NCBI GenBank assembly: GCA_944390735.1
Contig: CALXRL010000044.1
Span: 62,001 to 126,000, forward strand
Direction of reading: 5' to 3'
From: an uncultured Victivallales bacterium
Lineage (GTDB): Bacteria; Verrucomicrobiota; Lentisphaeria; Victivallales; UBA1829
Length of the DNA stretch: 64,000 bases
Part shown: positions 52,537-61,018 of the stretch, one piece after another
Numbering within the stretch: position 1 is the first letter of the stretch
Layout: each line of letters opens with the position of its first letter
Made by a program: the position numbers and the translations under genes
Notes under the pieces: model-generated
Database searches by the model: none
Told to the model about the DNA's origin: nothing
The model's input: the letters and a program-made list of their open reading frames with translations, nothing else

Positions 52537-53288
52537 AAGAGAGGGATAATTTTACATTGGTTGAACTGCTTGTTGTCATTGCAATCATCGCGATTCTTGC
52601 CTCAATGCTGCTTCCCGCCTTGAATTCGGCCCGGGAGAAGGCCAATGCGGCGCGCTGTCTGTCCAGACTGAAACAGGTCGGGATGTTCGCCACGCAGTAC
52701 ATCAACGATCAGGACGGTTATTTTGTGGCGCCGGACAGTCGCTATATCGTGGGGAAAAGCGGCGAGGAAGTTCCCTGGATCAACATCATCGGGCCCTACT
52801 TCAAGATTCCCACCGCGTATGAATACCGGGACCGGAAAGCGGCATTTCCCCTGCGCTGTCCGGATCCGCGTTCCATGACGGAATCAGGCAATGGGACCAC
52901 CTGGTCATACGGTCTGCGCTCCTGCAGCATCACCCCGAGCGCGGCGTTCAAGTTCGGCAATCCGATCCGGACAATTGGTTTCCATCCCGATGATGCCGCA
53001 AAAGAATGGAAATCTCCCTCGACCATGAAATTCATCGGAGATTCCGTTGTCTCCCCGAAGGGAAGAACCGCACAATGCAACACAATGGATGACAACCATA
53101 CCAACTCCAACGCAAAGGGCATTTTCATCGAACGCCATGCGGGAACCGGCAATATGCTGTTCGGAGATATGCATGCCGCGGGAATCCGGGGGTCCCAGCT
53201 GGAGGACGAAGCAAGATCCCTCTCCGGGTGGACCTGGCGGGATCAGTTTGGCATCGCGGTCGGAGCCTATGCGTCATCCCTGAACTGA
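52533..53288 (+). CDS. Pseudopilin-like secreted protein (type II signal helix, H-x9-DG-like tail)
   Basis: 251 residues. A short basic leader (MKERDN) is followed by [17 protein letters not shown], the prepilin-type methylation and membrane helix. The residue before the Phe is Asn rather than the usual Gly. The C-terminal half ends with [14 protein letters not shown], close to the H-x9-DG motif of DUF1559-type proteins, which planctomycetes and Lentisphaerota encode in large numbers. It is translated together with the LacI gene and upstream of a large secreted glycosidase, which suggests a surface pseudopilin used with that enzyme or its polysaccharide. Its actual role is unknown. Confidence 0.85.
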   Translation: MKERDNFTLVELLVVIAIIAILASMLLPALNSAREKANAARCLSRLKQVGMFATQYINDQDGYFVAPDSRYIVGKSGEEVPWINIIGPYFKIPTAYEYRDRKAAFPLRCPDPRSMTESGNGTTWSYGLRSCSITPSAAFKFGNPIRTIGFHPDDAAKEWKSPSTMKFIGDSVVSPKGRTAQCNTMDDNHTNSNAKGIFIERHAGTGNMLFGDMHAAGIRGSQLEDEARSLSGWTWRDQFGIAVGAYASSLN

Positions 53289-53308
53289 ACGACAAAGGAG
53301 AAAGAAGA

Positions 53309-56300
53309 ATGATCCTCACAGGAAAATGGTTGATTCTGCTTCTGACGGCAGGAGTGCTCGGCGCCGCGGCTTTCGCGGCGGGTCGGACGGAAACGGAAAC
53401 AGTCTGCAACCTGCCGGCGGGACCGGCGGCTTTGAAGGGATGGGAAAGCACAAATCCTTCCGCAGTCTCGATCGGATATCTTCCGCAGGGCGGACAGGGA
53501 GGAAAGGGCGCGCTGGTCTTCCGCATTTTGAAGCCCGGGGGAATCGTTGAAGTGAACGGGCCGGAATTTCAGCTGCCGAAGCGTCCGGTCTTTGTATCGA
53601 CACGTCGACTGGAACTCACGGTTCAGGCGCGGCAGGAGGAGTGCGAGAACGGAGCCGTCCAGTTCCGCATCCGCCAGAACAACGGCCGCTGGGCGGGGGC
53701 GGTCAGACCGCGCCGCGACTGGGATACCGTCCTCGACATGGTCGAAGCCTGGGAATGGAAAAAATGGGGGCTCTGGACCGAATACGGCAATATCGGAAAC
53801 GGAACCACTTCCGCAAGAGTGGTCCTGCGGATCGACACCCGCGGAGGAAAGGGAACCCTCCTGATTGAAAAACTGGAAATCAAAGAGATCACCATCATCA
53901 ATCACAGCATCACGACCGGGGCGGAATGGAACACCTTCTTCGGCGATTCCGGGAAATTCTGTGTACGCTGGTTCCGTCCGGAGCAGATCAAAGAGGCAAA
54001 ACTGAATGTCATCGACGAGGAGAAAAAGACCGTCAAAGCCCTCGTCGTCGGCCCGGGCGTGCAGCAGACGGAAGTGCGCCTTCCGGAACGCGGCTACTAT
54101 GAAATCACCGCTTCCGCACTCTATCGGGACGGAAAAAAACTGGACTCCACCTGCACCGTCGGCGTGATCGGAAAACCGATTCCGGAAGAGATCCGCAGAC
54201 ACTCCCGCTACGGAATCATGCGCGTTCATGCCAGCGGAGACTGGGCAAAACGGATCGGCTCCAATTACGACTGGGGATTCTGGACCCTCGACAACGTTGC
54301 CCCGGGACCGGATGGAAAAATCGTCAGTCACTTTCCGAAACCGCCGCAGAACGCGAAAAAACGCGATTTTCTCTACCACGCCGGAATGCACGGCGTTCTT
54401 CCGAAATGGCTCCAGCAGCCGAAAGCGAAAAACCAGTATCTTTTTGCTCCGAACGACTGGAAACGATACGCGGAGGCCGTGGAAGTCTGGGCACGTGACA
54501 ATCCGGATCTGCCGGATGTTGTCAGCATCTACAATGAACCCAATGCCCACTGGCGCGGAACGGAAGAGGAGTTCATCAAATTCCACAACGTCACAACGGA
54601 CGCCATCAAGAAGGGACGTCCCGGCACGAAGGTCGGCGGTCCCGTCCTCTACCGGATCCTGATGAAAGACTTCAAGCGCTACGTGGAAAAAGGGATTCTG
54701 AACAACATGGATTACGTGGTCATGCACGCCTATGTGCATTCGACTCCGCCGGAACGGGAATTCATCGAAAACATCATTGCCATGCAGGAGTTCCTGAAGA
54801 CCACGAAATATGCCAGGCTGCCGATCGCCCTGACCGAATTCGGATGGACCGGCTATCCCGGAGACTGGCAGAAACCTGTCACGGAACTGGAAAAAGCCCG
54901 CTACTGCGTCCGCTCCCTTCTGCTCTGCACAGCGCGGAACATCGACACGCTGATCTACTTCAATGCACGCTACGCGCAGGCTGCCGATGAATACAACTAC
55001 TCCATTGTAAAACCGGACTACACACCGCTGCCGGCCTTCGTCTCCTTCTCGACTTTCCTGCGGGAAATGTCAACCGTGAAGGGCGGAGGACAATATTTCA
55101 AACTTGCGCCCGACGTCTTCTGGACCGGTTTCAAACGCGATGGAAAAACGCTTGCCGCACTCTGGACCATGAACCGGAAAATCCGACTGACACTTCCCGC
55201 CATGCCGCTTTCCCTACGTTCCATGATGGGGAAAAGCCTTGCGCCGGTCCGCGTCCCGGAACTCTCCCCGAGTCCCGTTTACGCGGAATTTGCAGACCCC
55301 GCCATTGCGGAAATGAAGGTGGGAAAAATCCGCGATCTTCTGCCGGGAAGCGCCATTTCGCTCGACGCGGAGGAAATCCTCGTTCCGCCGTTCCTGACGC
55401 TGGAAAAACCGAATACGATCCGGTTCCCCGTCACGGCTCCGCTGGGAGAATACACGATTCTTTTCCGGAAAAACGGGCTTTTCCATGCGCAGCCGGTCCA
55501 TCTGATTCGGCCGTTCACGCTGGAATTCCGCGACTGGAAGTGGAACGGAACCGATGCGAAGGGAATCCTCGTCTTCCGGGCCGTCTCCCATCTGCCGGGG
55601 AAAACGGAAGTCGGACTGGAACTGAAACTCGCCGGAAAAACGGTTGCATCCCGGAGCATTGCTCTGGAAAGCGGAAAAGAGACGGAACTCTCTTTCTCCC
55701 TCCCCTTCTCCAGCGGGAAACGCATGACCGGGGAGCTGCTTCTCCAATGCGGCAGTCCGATCCGCTGGACCGCGGCCCAGCCGTTTGACACGACCCCGAT
55801 GGCAATTCCCCTCTTTGAAAGGACCTCTCCGGATATCTGGAAGAGCCTTCCGGAACTGGACATCACCCGCTGGGGACGGGCGGAAGAGTACAAACCGGGT
55901 GAACTTTCCTCCGTTTCCGCCGGTCTGAAACTCTTTGCCGCACCGGATGGAATTCATCTTCTCCTCAGGGTGCACGACAAGGATCATGTTCAGAACGATC
56001 TCTGGCAGGACATGTGGAAGGAGGATTCGATTCAGATCGGATTCGACCTTGACGCCGACAAGGAGTGGCAGCCCAACAACGTCGGACACGGACTCAACGG
56101 ACATCGCGTGGTCGAATACGGACTGGCGGCCCGCTCGAAGGGACGTCCCCAGGGCTGGTGCTTCCTCGGGTATGCCGACGGGGTGAAAAGCGGTCCCGCT
56201 TTTGAACTGATGGATACCATCAAAGTCCGTCACGACAAAGCCTCCGGAGTGACCATTTACGAAGCACTCTTCCCCTGGAAACTTCTGGGCCCTACCGGTA

Positions 56301-56452
56301 CGCCTGACCCGGACTCCCGCATCGGAATGGCTCTGTTGATCAACGATGCGGGAACCGGACATGGCAGAAAGATCCTCCGCTTCTTTGACGGGGTCTCCTC
56401 CAAAAATCCGGAAAAGTACGGCAGAATTCAACTCTATCGGAAAACCAAATAA
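53309..56452 (+). CDS. Large secreted glycosidase, GH39-like TIM barrel with C-terminal CBM9-like domain
   Basis: 1047 residues. The signal peptide ends near AAAFAA (about 23). An N-terminal beta-sandwich is followed by a clan-A TIM barrel (about 310-620) with the acid/base Glu410 in VSIYNEPNAHWRG and the likely nucleophile Glu510 in IALTEFGWTG; spacing and the NEP motif recall family 39 and related enzymes. The C-terminal region (about 880-1040) holds LFAAPDGIHLLLRVHDKDHV and WKEDSIQIGFDLDAD, the pattern of CBM9-like sugar-binding modules. It should cut a plant or host polysaccharide outside the cytoplasm. The ATG at 53309 follows AAAGGAG by 8 nt. The exact family needs a profile search. Confidence 0.75.
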   Translation: MILTGKWLILLLTAGVLGAAAFAAGRTETETVCNLPAGPAALKGWESTNPSAVSIGYLPQGGQGGKGALVFRILKPGGIVEVNGPEFQLPKRPVFVSTRRLELTVQARQEECENGAVQFRIRQNNGRWAGAVRPRRDWDTVLDMVEAWEWKKWGLWTEYGNIGNGTTSARVVLRIDTRGGKGTLLIEKLEIKEITIINHSITTGAEWNTFFGDSGKFCVRWFRPEQIKEAKLNVIDEEKKTVKALVVGPGVQQTEVRLPERGYYEITASALYRDGKKLDSTCTVGVIGKPIPEEIRRHSRYGIMRVHASGDWAKRIGSNYDWGFWTLDNVAPGPDGKIVSHFPKPPQNAKKRDFLYHAGMHGVLPKWLQQPKAKNQYLFAPNDWKRYAEAVEVWARDNPDLPDVVSIYNEPNAHWRGTEEEFIKFHNVTTDAIKKGRPGTKVGGPVLYRILMKDFKRYVEKGILNNMDYVVMHAYVHSTPPEREFIENIIAMQEFLKTTKYARLPIALTEFGWTGYPGDWQKPVTELEKARYCVRSLLLCTARNIDTLIYFNARYAQAADEYNYSIVKPDYTPLPAFVSFSTFLREMSTVKGGGQYFKLAPDVFWTGFKRDGKTLAALWTMNRKIRLTLPAMPLSLRSMMGKSLAPVRVPELSPSPVYAEFADPAIAEMKVGKIRDLLPGSAISLDAEEILVPPFLTLEKPNTIRFPVTAPLGEYTILFRKNGLFHAQPVHLIRPFTLEFRDWKWNGTDAKGILVFRAVSHLPGKTEVGLELKLAGKTVASRSIALESGKETELSFSLPFSSGKRMTGELLLQCGSPIRWTAAQPFDTTPMAIPLFERTSPDIWKSLPELDITRWGRAEEYKPGELSSVSAGLKLFAAPDGIHLLLRVHDKDHVQNDLWQDMWKEDSIQIGFDLDADKEWQPNNVGHGLNGHRVVEYGLAARSKGRPQGWCFLGYADGVKSGPAFELMDTIKVRHDKASGVTIYEALFPWKLLGPTGTPDPDSRIGMALLINDAGTGHGRKILRFFDGVSSKNPEKYGRIQLYRKTK

Positions 56453-56465
56453 AGGAGAATACAAG

Positions 56466-57164
56466 ATGAAGCAGCTTGTTCTTGCCGGAGTGATGCTGGC
56501 TTCCGCGCTTTCCGCTTTCGCTGCGGAATGGTCGCTGAAGCCGGTGGAAGGCAACGTCGCGCACAAATGGAAACAGGGAATCCCGAACTGGACCTGGGAT
56601 CAGAAAAACCCCTGCGCCGACAGGGGGGCGGTCTGGACCCTTTTCCATCAGGAGAAACTGGATTCGGAAAAGAGCGGTCCTTTTCTTCCCATGAAGCCGG
56701 GTGTCGCCTACAACTACACCTGGGTCTGGGTCGGACAGACCGACGGGAAAAATCCGACAGCGTTCTACACCTCCGGGAAAAAACTGGTCGCTCCGCCTCG
56801 AACCAGCCAGGAGAAAAACGGCTTCGGGAAAGCGGTTGGAATTCTCTTCAAACCCGATGCCGTCGGAAAATATGAAATTGACATCTCCGGCAAAGTCAAA
56901 GTCAGCGCGCCGAGCGCGGGCCATGCCCGAGTGCAGATTTACACCCTCGACACCTCGGATCAGACGATCTCCCTGCTGAAAGAGGTCAATCTGAACAGTC
57001 CGAAGGGGTTCCGCAATTATCCATCGGACCTGAAATGGAAGGGAGAAGTCGTCTTCGGGAAAAACACGGTCTTCGTCCTGCGCATCCAGAGTGTGAATCC
57101 GGGATATGCAAGCTGCGGAAGCAGCTCTCTTGAATTCGAACGCTTCCTGGTGAAAAGCAAATAA
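56466..57164 (+). CDS. Small secreted protein of the lacI operon
   Basis: 232 residues with a clear signal peptide (MKQLVLAGVMLASALSAFAA, cut near residue 20). The mature part is beta-rich (AVWTLFHQEKLDSEKSGPF, then KPGVAYNYTWVWVGQTDG, KYEIDISGKVKVSA, TVFVLRIQSVNPGYASCGSS and LEFERFLVKSK), which suggests a jelly-roll carbohydrate-binding fold. I do not recognise the family. It starts 13 nt after the glycosidase with AAGGAG as ribosome site, and a terminator follows, so it is the last gene of the operon and probably binds the same substrate. Confidence 0.65.
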   Translation: MKQLVLAGVMLASALSAFAAEWSLKPVEGNVAHKWKQGIPNWTWDQKNPCADRGAVWTLFHQEKLDSEKSGPFLPMKPGVAYNYTWVWVGQTDGKNPTAFYTSGKKLVAPPRTSQEKNGFGKAVGILFKPDAVGKYEIDISGKVKVSAPSAGHARVQIYTLDTSDQTISLLKEVNLNSPKGFRNYPSDLKWKGEVVFGKNTVFVLRIQSVNPGYASCGSSSLEFERFLVKSK

Positions 57165-57192
57165 CTCACAAAAAGAAAATACGGAAATAAAA

Positions 57193-57222
57193 AAGAGAGC
57201 CCGGAGTTTTCCGGGCTCTTTT
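57193..57222. terminator. Bidirectional intrinsic terminator
   Basis: A perfect GAGCCCGGA / TCCGGGCTC stem with loop GTTT, flanked by AAAAGA and TTTTCC, so both strands have a T-rich tail. It ends the lacI operon and the convergent DedA gene. Confidence 0.9.
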
Positions 57223-57249
57223 CCTGTTGTCTGATTCCGGAGAACGAGA

Positions 57250-57921
57250 TCAGGCGGTTTTGCGCTTCATGATCCGCTTGTGAATCCAGAGATAAGCCAC
57301 CGTGAACAGAACCAGACCAAGCAGAATCCAGATGTAGTTGTCGGCAATAAGCGTTTTGCCTTTGTGCACCATCTGCACATAGGTCATGTCGCCGGCCAGA
57401 TGGCCGAAATACACCCCGATCAGCGTCAGGATAATCACCCAGATTCCGGCTCCGAGCCCCGTGAACAGCGTGAAACGCCCCAGATTCATTTTGGCAAGTC
57501 CCGCGGGAATCGAGATCAGCTGGCGGATCGCCGGAAGAAGCCGGCAGACAAACGTGGCAAGATCCCCATATTCCCGGAACACCTCCTCGGCACGGTCAAG
57601 CGTCTCCTCCTTCAGGAAAAAGTATTTGCCGTATTTATGCAGCGCCGCGCGCCCCAGATACAGCGAAAGATAGTAGTTCACAAACGCTCCGGCAAGCGAT
57701 CCGGCAATTCCGACCAGTATCGCAATCGGACAGTCAATCCAGACATTTCCAAACGTCAGCTCCCCCCGGTACGCCAGAAATCCCGCCGGAATCATCACCA
57801 CCTCGCTCGGAAACGGAATGAAGGAGCTTTCCACGGTCATAAAGAAGAAAATCAGAAAGAACCCCCAGAGATGGGCATACTGGGCGGCATTGGCGATGTG
57901 TTCAGCGATCTGTTCAGTCAT
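57250..57921 (-). CDS. DedA family membrane protein
   Basis: 223 residues from the ATG at 57921 (GGAG 5 nt before it); the frame stays open upstream to 58125 without DedA-like sequence. Family features: FFLIFFFMTVESSFIPFPSE near the N-terminus (the acidic E-x-x-x-P-x-P-x-E loop), LAYRGELTFGNVW, GSLAGAFVNYYLSLYLGR, and FVCRLLPAIRQLISIPAGLA (the R-x3-P-x-x-R motif). DedA proteins are lipid scramblase-like transporters that help recycle undecaprenyl phosphate or other lipids. In this genome it could support the polysaccharide and LPS pathways. Five or six membrane helices. Confidence 0.9.
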   Translation of the reverse strand: MTEQIAEHIANAAQYAHLWGFFLIFFFMTVESSFIPFPSEVVMIPAGFLAYRGELTFGNVWIDCPIAILVGIAGSLAGAFVNYYLSLYLGRAALHKYGKYFFLKEETLDRAEEVFREYGDLATFVCRLLPAIRQLISIPAGLAKMNLGRFTLFTGLGAGIWVIILTLIGVYFGHLAGDMTYVQMVHKGKTLIADNYIWILLGLVLFTVAYLWIHKRIMKRKTA

Positions 57922-58130
57922 AAACTCTCCATGTTGTTGCGTTGCGTAAATCAGCGGTCCGGAACCGGGAAAACAGCGGACCGGCCGTCCGATCCCCGGC
58001 CTCCTCCATGGAAAAAAAGGCTCCTTTTGCCTCTTTCTCCTTGCGCGGAGGGAAACTTTGATGTAATGTACAGCATAATTTTGTTTTTTCCATATGACGC
58101 AACGAAAAAAAACGATGAAAGTCATCCAAG

Positions 58131-58961
58131 ATGCATGAAATTGCCTTAACGATCGGAAGTCTGAAAATACACTGGTACGGAATCATGGTCGCGCTCGGAT
58201 TCGTTCTGGCCATTCTGGTTCTGCTGAAGGAACGCACGCGTGCCGGCATCACGGCGGACAATGTGTTCGATCTCGGACTGATCGCGGTTTTCGGTGGAGT
58301 GTTCGGAGCCCGTCTCTTCTATGTGATTCAGTTTCATCACCAGTTCGCGGGCAAACCGCTGGAAGTCTTCCGCATCGACAAGGGCGGACTGGTCTTTTAT
58401 GGAGGATTCCTTCTTGCGTTTCTGGTCGTCTGGGGATACTGCCGGTGGAAAAAAATCTCCTTCCTGCGCGTGATGGACATTTTCGCGCCGGCGGTTGCCA
58501 TGGGACATGCGTCGGGACGCATCGGCTGTTTTCTTCAGGGGTGCTGTTTCGGCAGACCGACATCCTCCTGGCCCTCGGCGGTGTTTCCGGCGGGTTCGGC
58601 GCCAGCCCTGCGGTATCCGGCGGAACCGGCGGATCTTTATGCGGGAGTCCGGACAGCTTGCGATTCCCTGCCGCTGATTCCCGTTCAGCTCTACGAAGCA
58701 GCCTGCAATTTCCTGATTGCACTGCTGCTGATCTGGCTTCTGAAAAAAATCAGACGGCCCGGCGGAGTGGCGGCGATCTATCTGGCGGCATATGCCGTCA
58801 TGCGCTTCTGCATGGAGCTGATGCGGGGGGATCATACGGATCACATCGGAATGTTCACGCCGTCGCAGGCCATCGCCCTGTTTGTGATGCTTCCGGTGGC
58901 GGCGGTTGTCTTTTATTTTGCGGGAAGAAAGGCGAAGCAGGAACTCGAACATGGAAACTAA
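58131..58961 (+). CDS. lgt: Prolipoprotein diacylglyceryl transferase
   Basis: 276 residues, seven membrane helices. The Lgt family signature lies in HASGRIGCFLQGCCFGRPTS (around 127-146), preceded by GGLVFYGGFLLAF and followed by IPVQLYEAACNFLIALLL and RPGGVAAIYLAAYAVMRFCM followed by EL. It moves a diacylglyceryl group from phosphatidylglycerol to the Cys of lipoproteins at the inner membrane, so it processes all the lipoproteins of the polysaccharide locus. Its end overlaps the rluD start by 11 nt, which indicates coupled translation. Confidence 0.95.
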   Translation: MHEIALTIGSLKIHWYGIMVALGFVLAILVLLKERTRAGITADNVFDLGLIAVFGGVFGARLFYVIQFHHQFAGKPLEVFRIDKGGLVFYGGFLLAFLVVWGYCRWKKISFLRVMDIFAPAVAMGHASGRIGCFLQGCCFGRPTSSWPSAVFPAGSAPALRYPAEPADLYAGVRTACDSLPLIPVQLYEAACNFLIALLLIWLLKKIRRPGGVAAIYLAAYAVMRFCMELMRGDHTDHIGMFTPSQAIALFVMLPVAAVVFYFAGRKAKQELEHGN

Positions 58962-59892
58962 GATTTGTTACACGGTTCCGCCGGAACTGGACGGGGAGCG
59001 GCTGGATGTCGCCCTCTCCCGGCTTGCCAAGGAGTTCTCCCGCGTGCAGATTCAGAAGGTCATCGCCGACGGCGGCGTTCTATGGAACGGAAAAACGCAG
59101 ACGGCAAAGCGGCAGACGGTCTCGCAGGGGGACCGGATCGAATTGAGACCTCCGCAGGATCTTCCCATGGACAATGTCGCAGCCGAACAGATTCCGCTGG
59201 ATGTTCTTTTTGAAGACGAGTCGCTTCTTGTCATCAGCAAACCAGCGGGCATGGTCGTGCATCCGGCGGCGGGGAACTACACGGGAACCGTGGTCAACGC
59301 CCTGCTCGGACGCGACCGGGAGATTCTGGAGGAGTTCGACGAAACCGATGCCATGCGTCCCGGAATCGTTCATCGGCTGGACAAGGACACCTCCGGCTGT
59401 CTGGTCATTGCGAAGAACGGAAACGCAATGCACCGTCTGGCGAAATCGTTTGCCGACCGCAAGGTCTCCAAGATCTACATGGCGATCGTGGCGCCCGCCC
59501 CCAGAGTGATGGCGGCGGAGATCAAGACGCAGATCGGCCGGAATCCGGGAAACCGCAGGAAAATGGCGGTGGTCCGGAGCGACGGACGAGACGCCGTCAC
59601 CATTTTCAACGTGGTCCGGCGCGGAAAAATCGGACCGAACTCCGCCGCGCTTCTGAAAGTGCGGATTCTGACGGGACGGACCCATCAGATCCGGGTGCAC
59701 ATGTCGCACTACGGCTCCCCGGTCATCGGCGACGCCCTCTACGGAGGCAACAGCCGCATTCCCGCGCCGCGGCAGATGCTTCACGCCTGGAAGCTCTCGT
59801 TTCCCCATCCGCTTACGGGAGAGCTTCTCTCGTTCGAGTCCCCCTTCCCGGCGGATTTTCAGAACTATATGGATCAGATCACGGAACCATGA
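58951..59892 (+). CDS. rluD: 23S rRNA pseudouridine synthase, RluD family
   Basis: 313 residues from the ATG at 58951 within the end of lgt. An S4 RNA-binding domain (about 14-65) precedes the catalytic domain with the motif IVHRLDKDTSGCLV; Asp144 is the nucleophile. Other family blocks are ISKPAGMVVHPAAGNYTGTV, RTHQIRVHMSHYGSPVIGD and APRQMLHAWKLSFPHPLTGE. RluD makes pseudouridines in helix 69 of 23S rRNA; RluC-type relatives differ slightly, so the exact positions are not certain. Ten bases separate it from the next gene. Confidence 0.9.
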   Translation: METKICYTVPPELDGERLDVALSRLAKEFSRVQIQKVIADGGVLWNGKTQTAKRQTVSQGDRIELRPPQDLPMDNVAAEQIPLDVLFEDESLLVISKPAGMVVHPAAGNYTGTVVNALLGRDREILEEFDETDAMRPGIVHRLDKDTSGCLVIAKNGNAMHRLAKSFADRKVSKIYMAIVAPAPRVMAAEIKTQIGRNPGNRRKMAVVRSDGRDAVTIFNVVRRGKIGPNSAALLKVRILTGRTHQIRVHMSHYGSPVIGDALYGGNSRIPAPRQMLHAWKLSFPHPLTGELLSFESPFPADFQNYMDQITEP

Positions 59893-59902
59893 GGAGGGAC
59901 CC

Positions 59903-60967
59903 ATGTCTGTCAATGTCATAGCAATCGACGGCCCGGCGGCATCCGGGAAAAGCACCGCGGCCAGAGAGCTTGCCGCCGCGATTCCCGGCGCAGTCTGCAT
60001 CAATACCGGCTCCATGTATCGCGCGGTGGCGTGGAAAGCCATGCGCGACGGCATGGATCCCGCGCATCCGGACCGGGACCGTCTGAACCGTCTGCTGGAA
60101 ACCATCCGCATGCGCTTTGTTTCCACGCCGGAAGGATGCGAGCTCGAGGTGGACGGCGAACGGCCCGGAAATGCGCTCCGAACGCCGGAGGTCTCCGCGG
60201 GAGCCTCCGCAATCGCCACCATCCCGGAGGTGCGCCGGAAGCTGGTGGAACTCCAGAGGGCCATGGCGGCGGAACAGATGATCGTCATGGAGGGACGCGA
60301 CATCGGAACGGTCGTCTTTCCCGACGCGAAATACAAATTTTTCCTGACCGCCTCTCCCGAAGTGCGCGCCCGCCGCAGACTGCTGCAGGATGGCGGCAAT
60401 CCCGATCCGGCTGAAGTCGCACGGGTCGCCGCCGAAATCGCCGCACGCGACAAAACCGATTCCACCCGCGCCGATTCTCCGCTCCGCAGGGCCGAAGACG
60501 CCGTTCTCATCGACAACAGCACCTTCTCCCGGGAGGAAACCATACAGCGAATGCTGGAAAGGATTCAACGAAAAATGACTGTCATGCCCTACCGCGTCCC
60601 CTACGCCGACACCGACCAGATGGGTGTCGTCTACTATGCAAACTATCTGGTTTACTTCGAACGCTTCCGCAACGAACTTCTCCGCGACGCCGGATACACC
60701 TACCGTCGTCTCGAGGAGGATGGCATCGCCATGCCGGTCATCGAAGCGGTCTGCAGCTACAAGGCGTCCGCAAAATACGATGATCTGCTGGAGATCACCG
60801 GCCGCTTCGCGGAAGCAAAAGGAGTCAAAGTCAAAATTGAATGCGAGGTCCGCCGCGAGGGGAAAATCCTGGTGGAAGGCTACACCGTGCACGCCTGCAT
60901 GGACCTGAAAAGCGGCCGTCCGACCCGTCCGCCGGAGTTCATCCGGGAACTCCTCCTGAAACCGTAA
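59903..60967 (+). CDS. cmk: Cytidylate kinase fused to a YbgC-type acyl-CoA thioesterase
   Basis: 354 residues in one open frame. Residues 1-220 are a complete CMP kinase: VIAIDGPAASGKSTAARELA with the P-loop, INTGSMYRAVAWKA, MEGRDIGTVVFPDAKYKFFL, and the DSTRADSPLRRAEDAVLIDN end. From about 229 a full hotdog-fold thioesterase follows (PYRVPYADTDQMGVVYYANY, YFERFRNELLRDAGY), with the catalytic-type Asp238 of the YbgC family. The first makes CDP from CMP; the second hydrolyses acyl-CoA. An internal ATG at 60575 (residue 225) with AAAGGA 11 nt before it could also give the thioesterase alone. The fusion joins nucleotide and lipid functions and is uncommon. Confidence 0.93.
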   Translation: MSVNVIAIDGPAASGKSTAARELAAAIPGAVCINTGSMYRAVAWKAMRDGMDPAHPDRDRLNRLLETIRMRFVSTPEGCELEVDGERPGNALRTPEVSAGASAIATIPEVRRKLVELQRAMAAEQMIVMEGRDIGTVVFPDAKYKFFLTASPEVRARRRLLQDGGNPDPAEVARVAAEIAARDKTDSTRADSPLRRAEDAVLIDNSTFSREETIQRMLERIQRKMTVMPYRVPYADTDQMGVVYYANYLVYFERFRNELLRDAGYTYRRLEEDGIAMPVIEAVCSYKASAKYDDLLEITGRFAEAKGVKVKIECEVRREGKILVEGYTVHACMDLKSGRPTRPPEFIRELLLKP

Positions 60968-61018
60968 TCGCAGATTTTTCAGATTTCCATCAAAATCCAA
61001 CACCAAAAGGAGAAAGCA

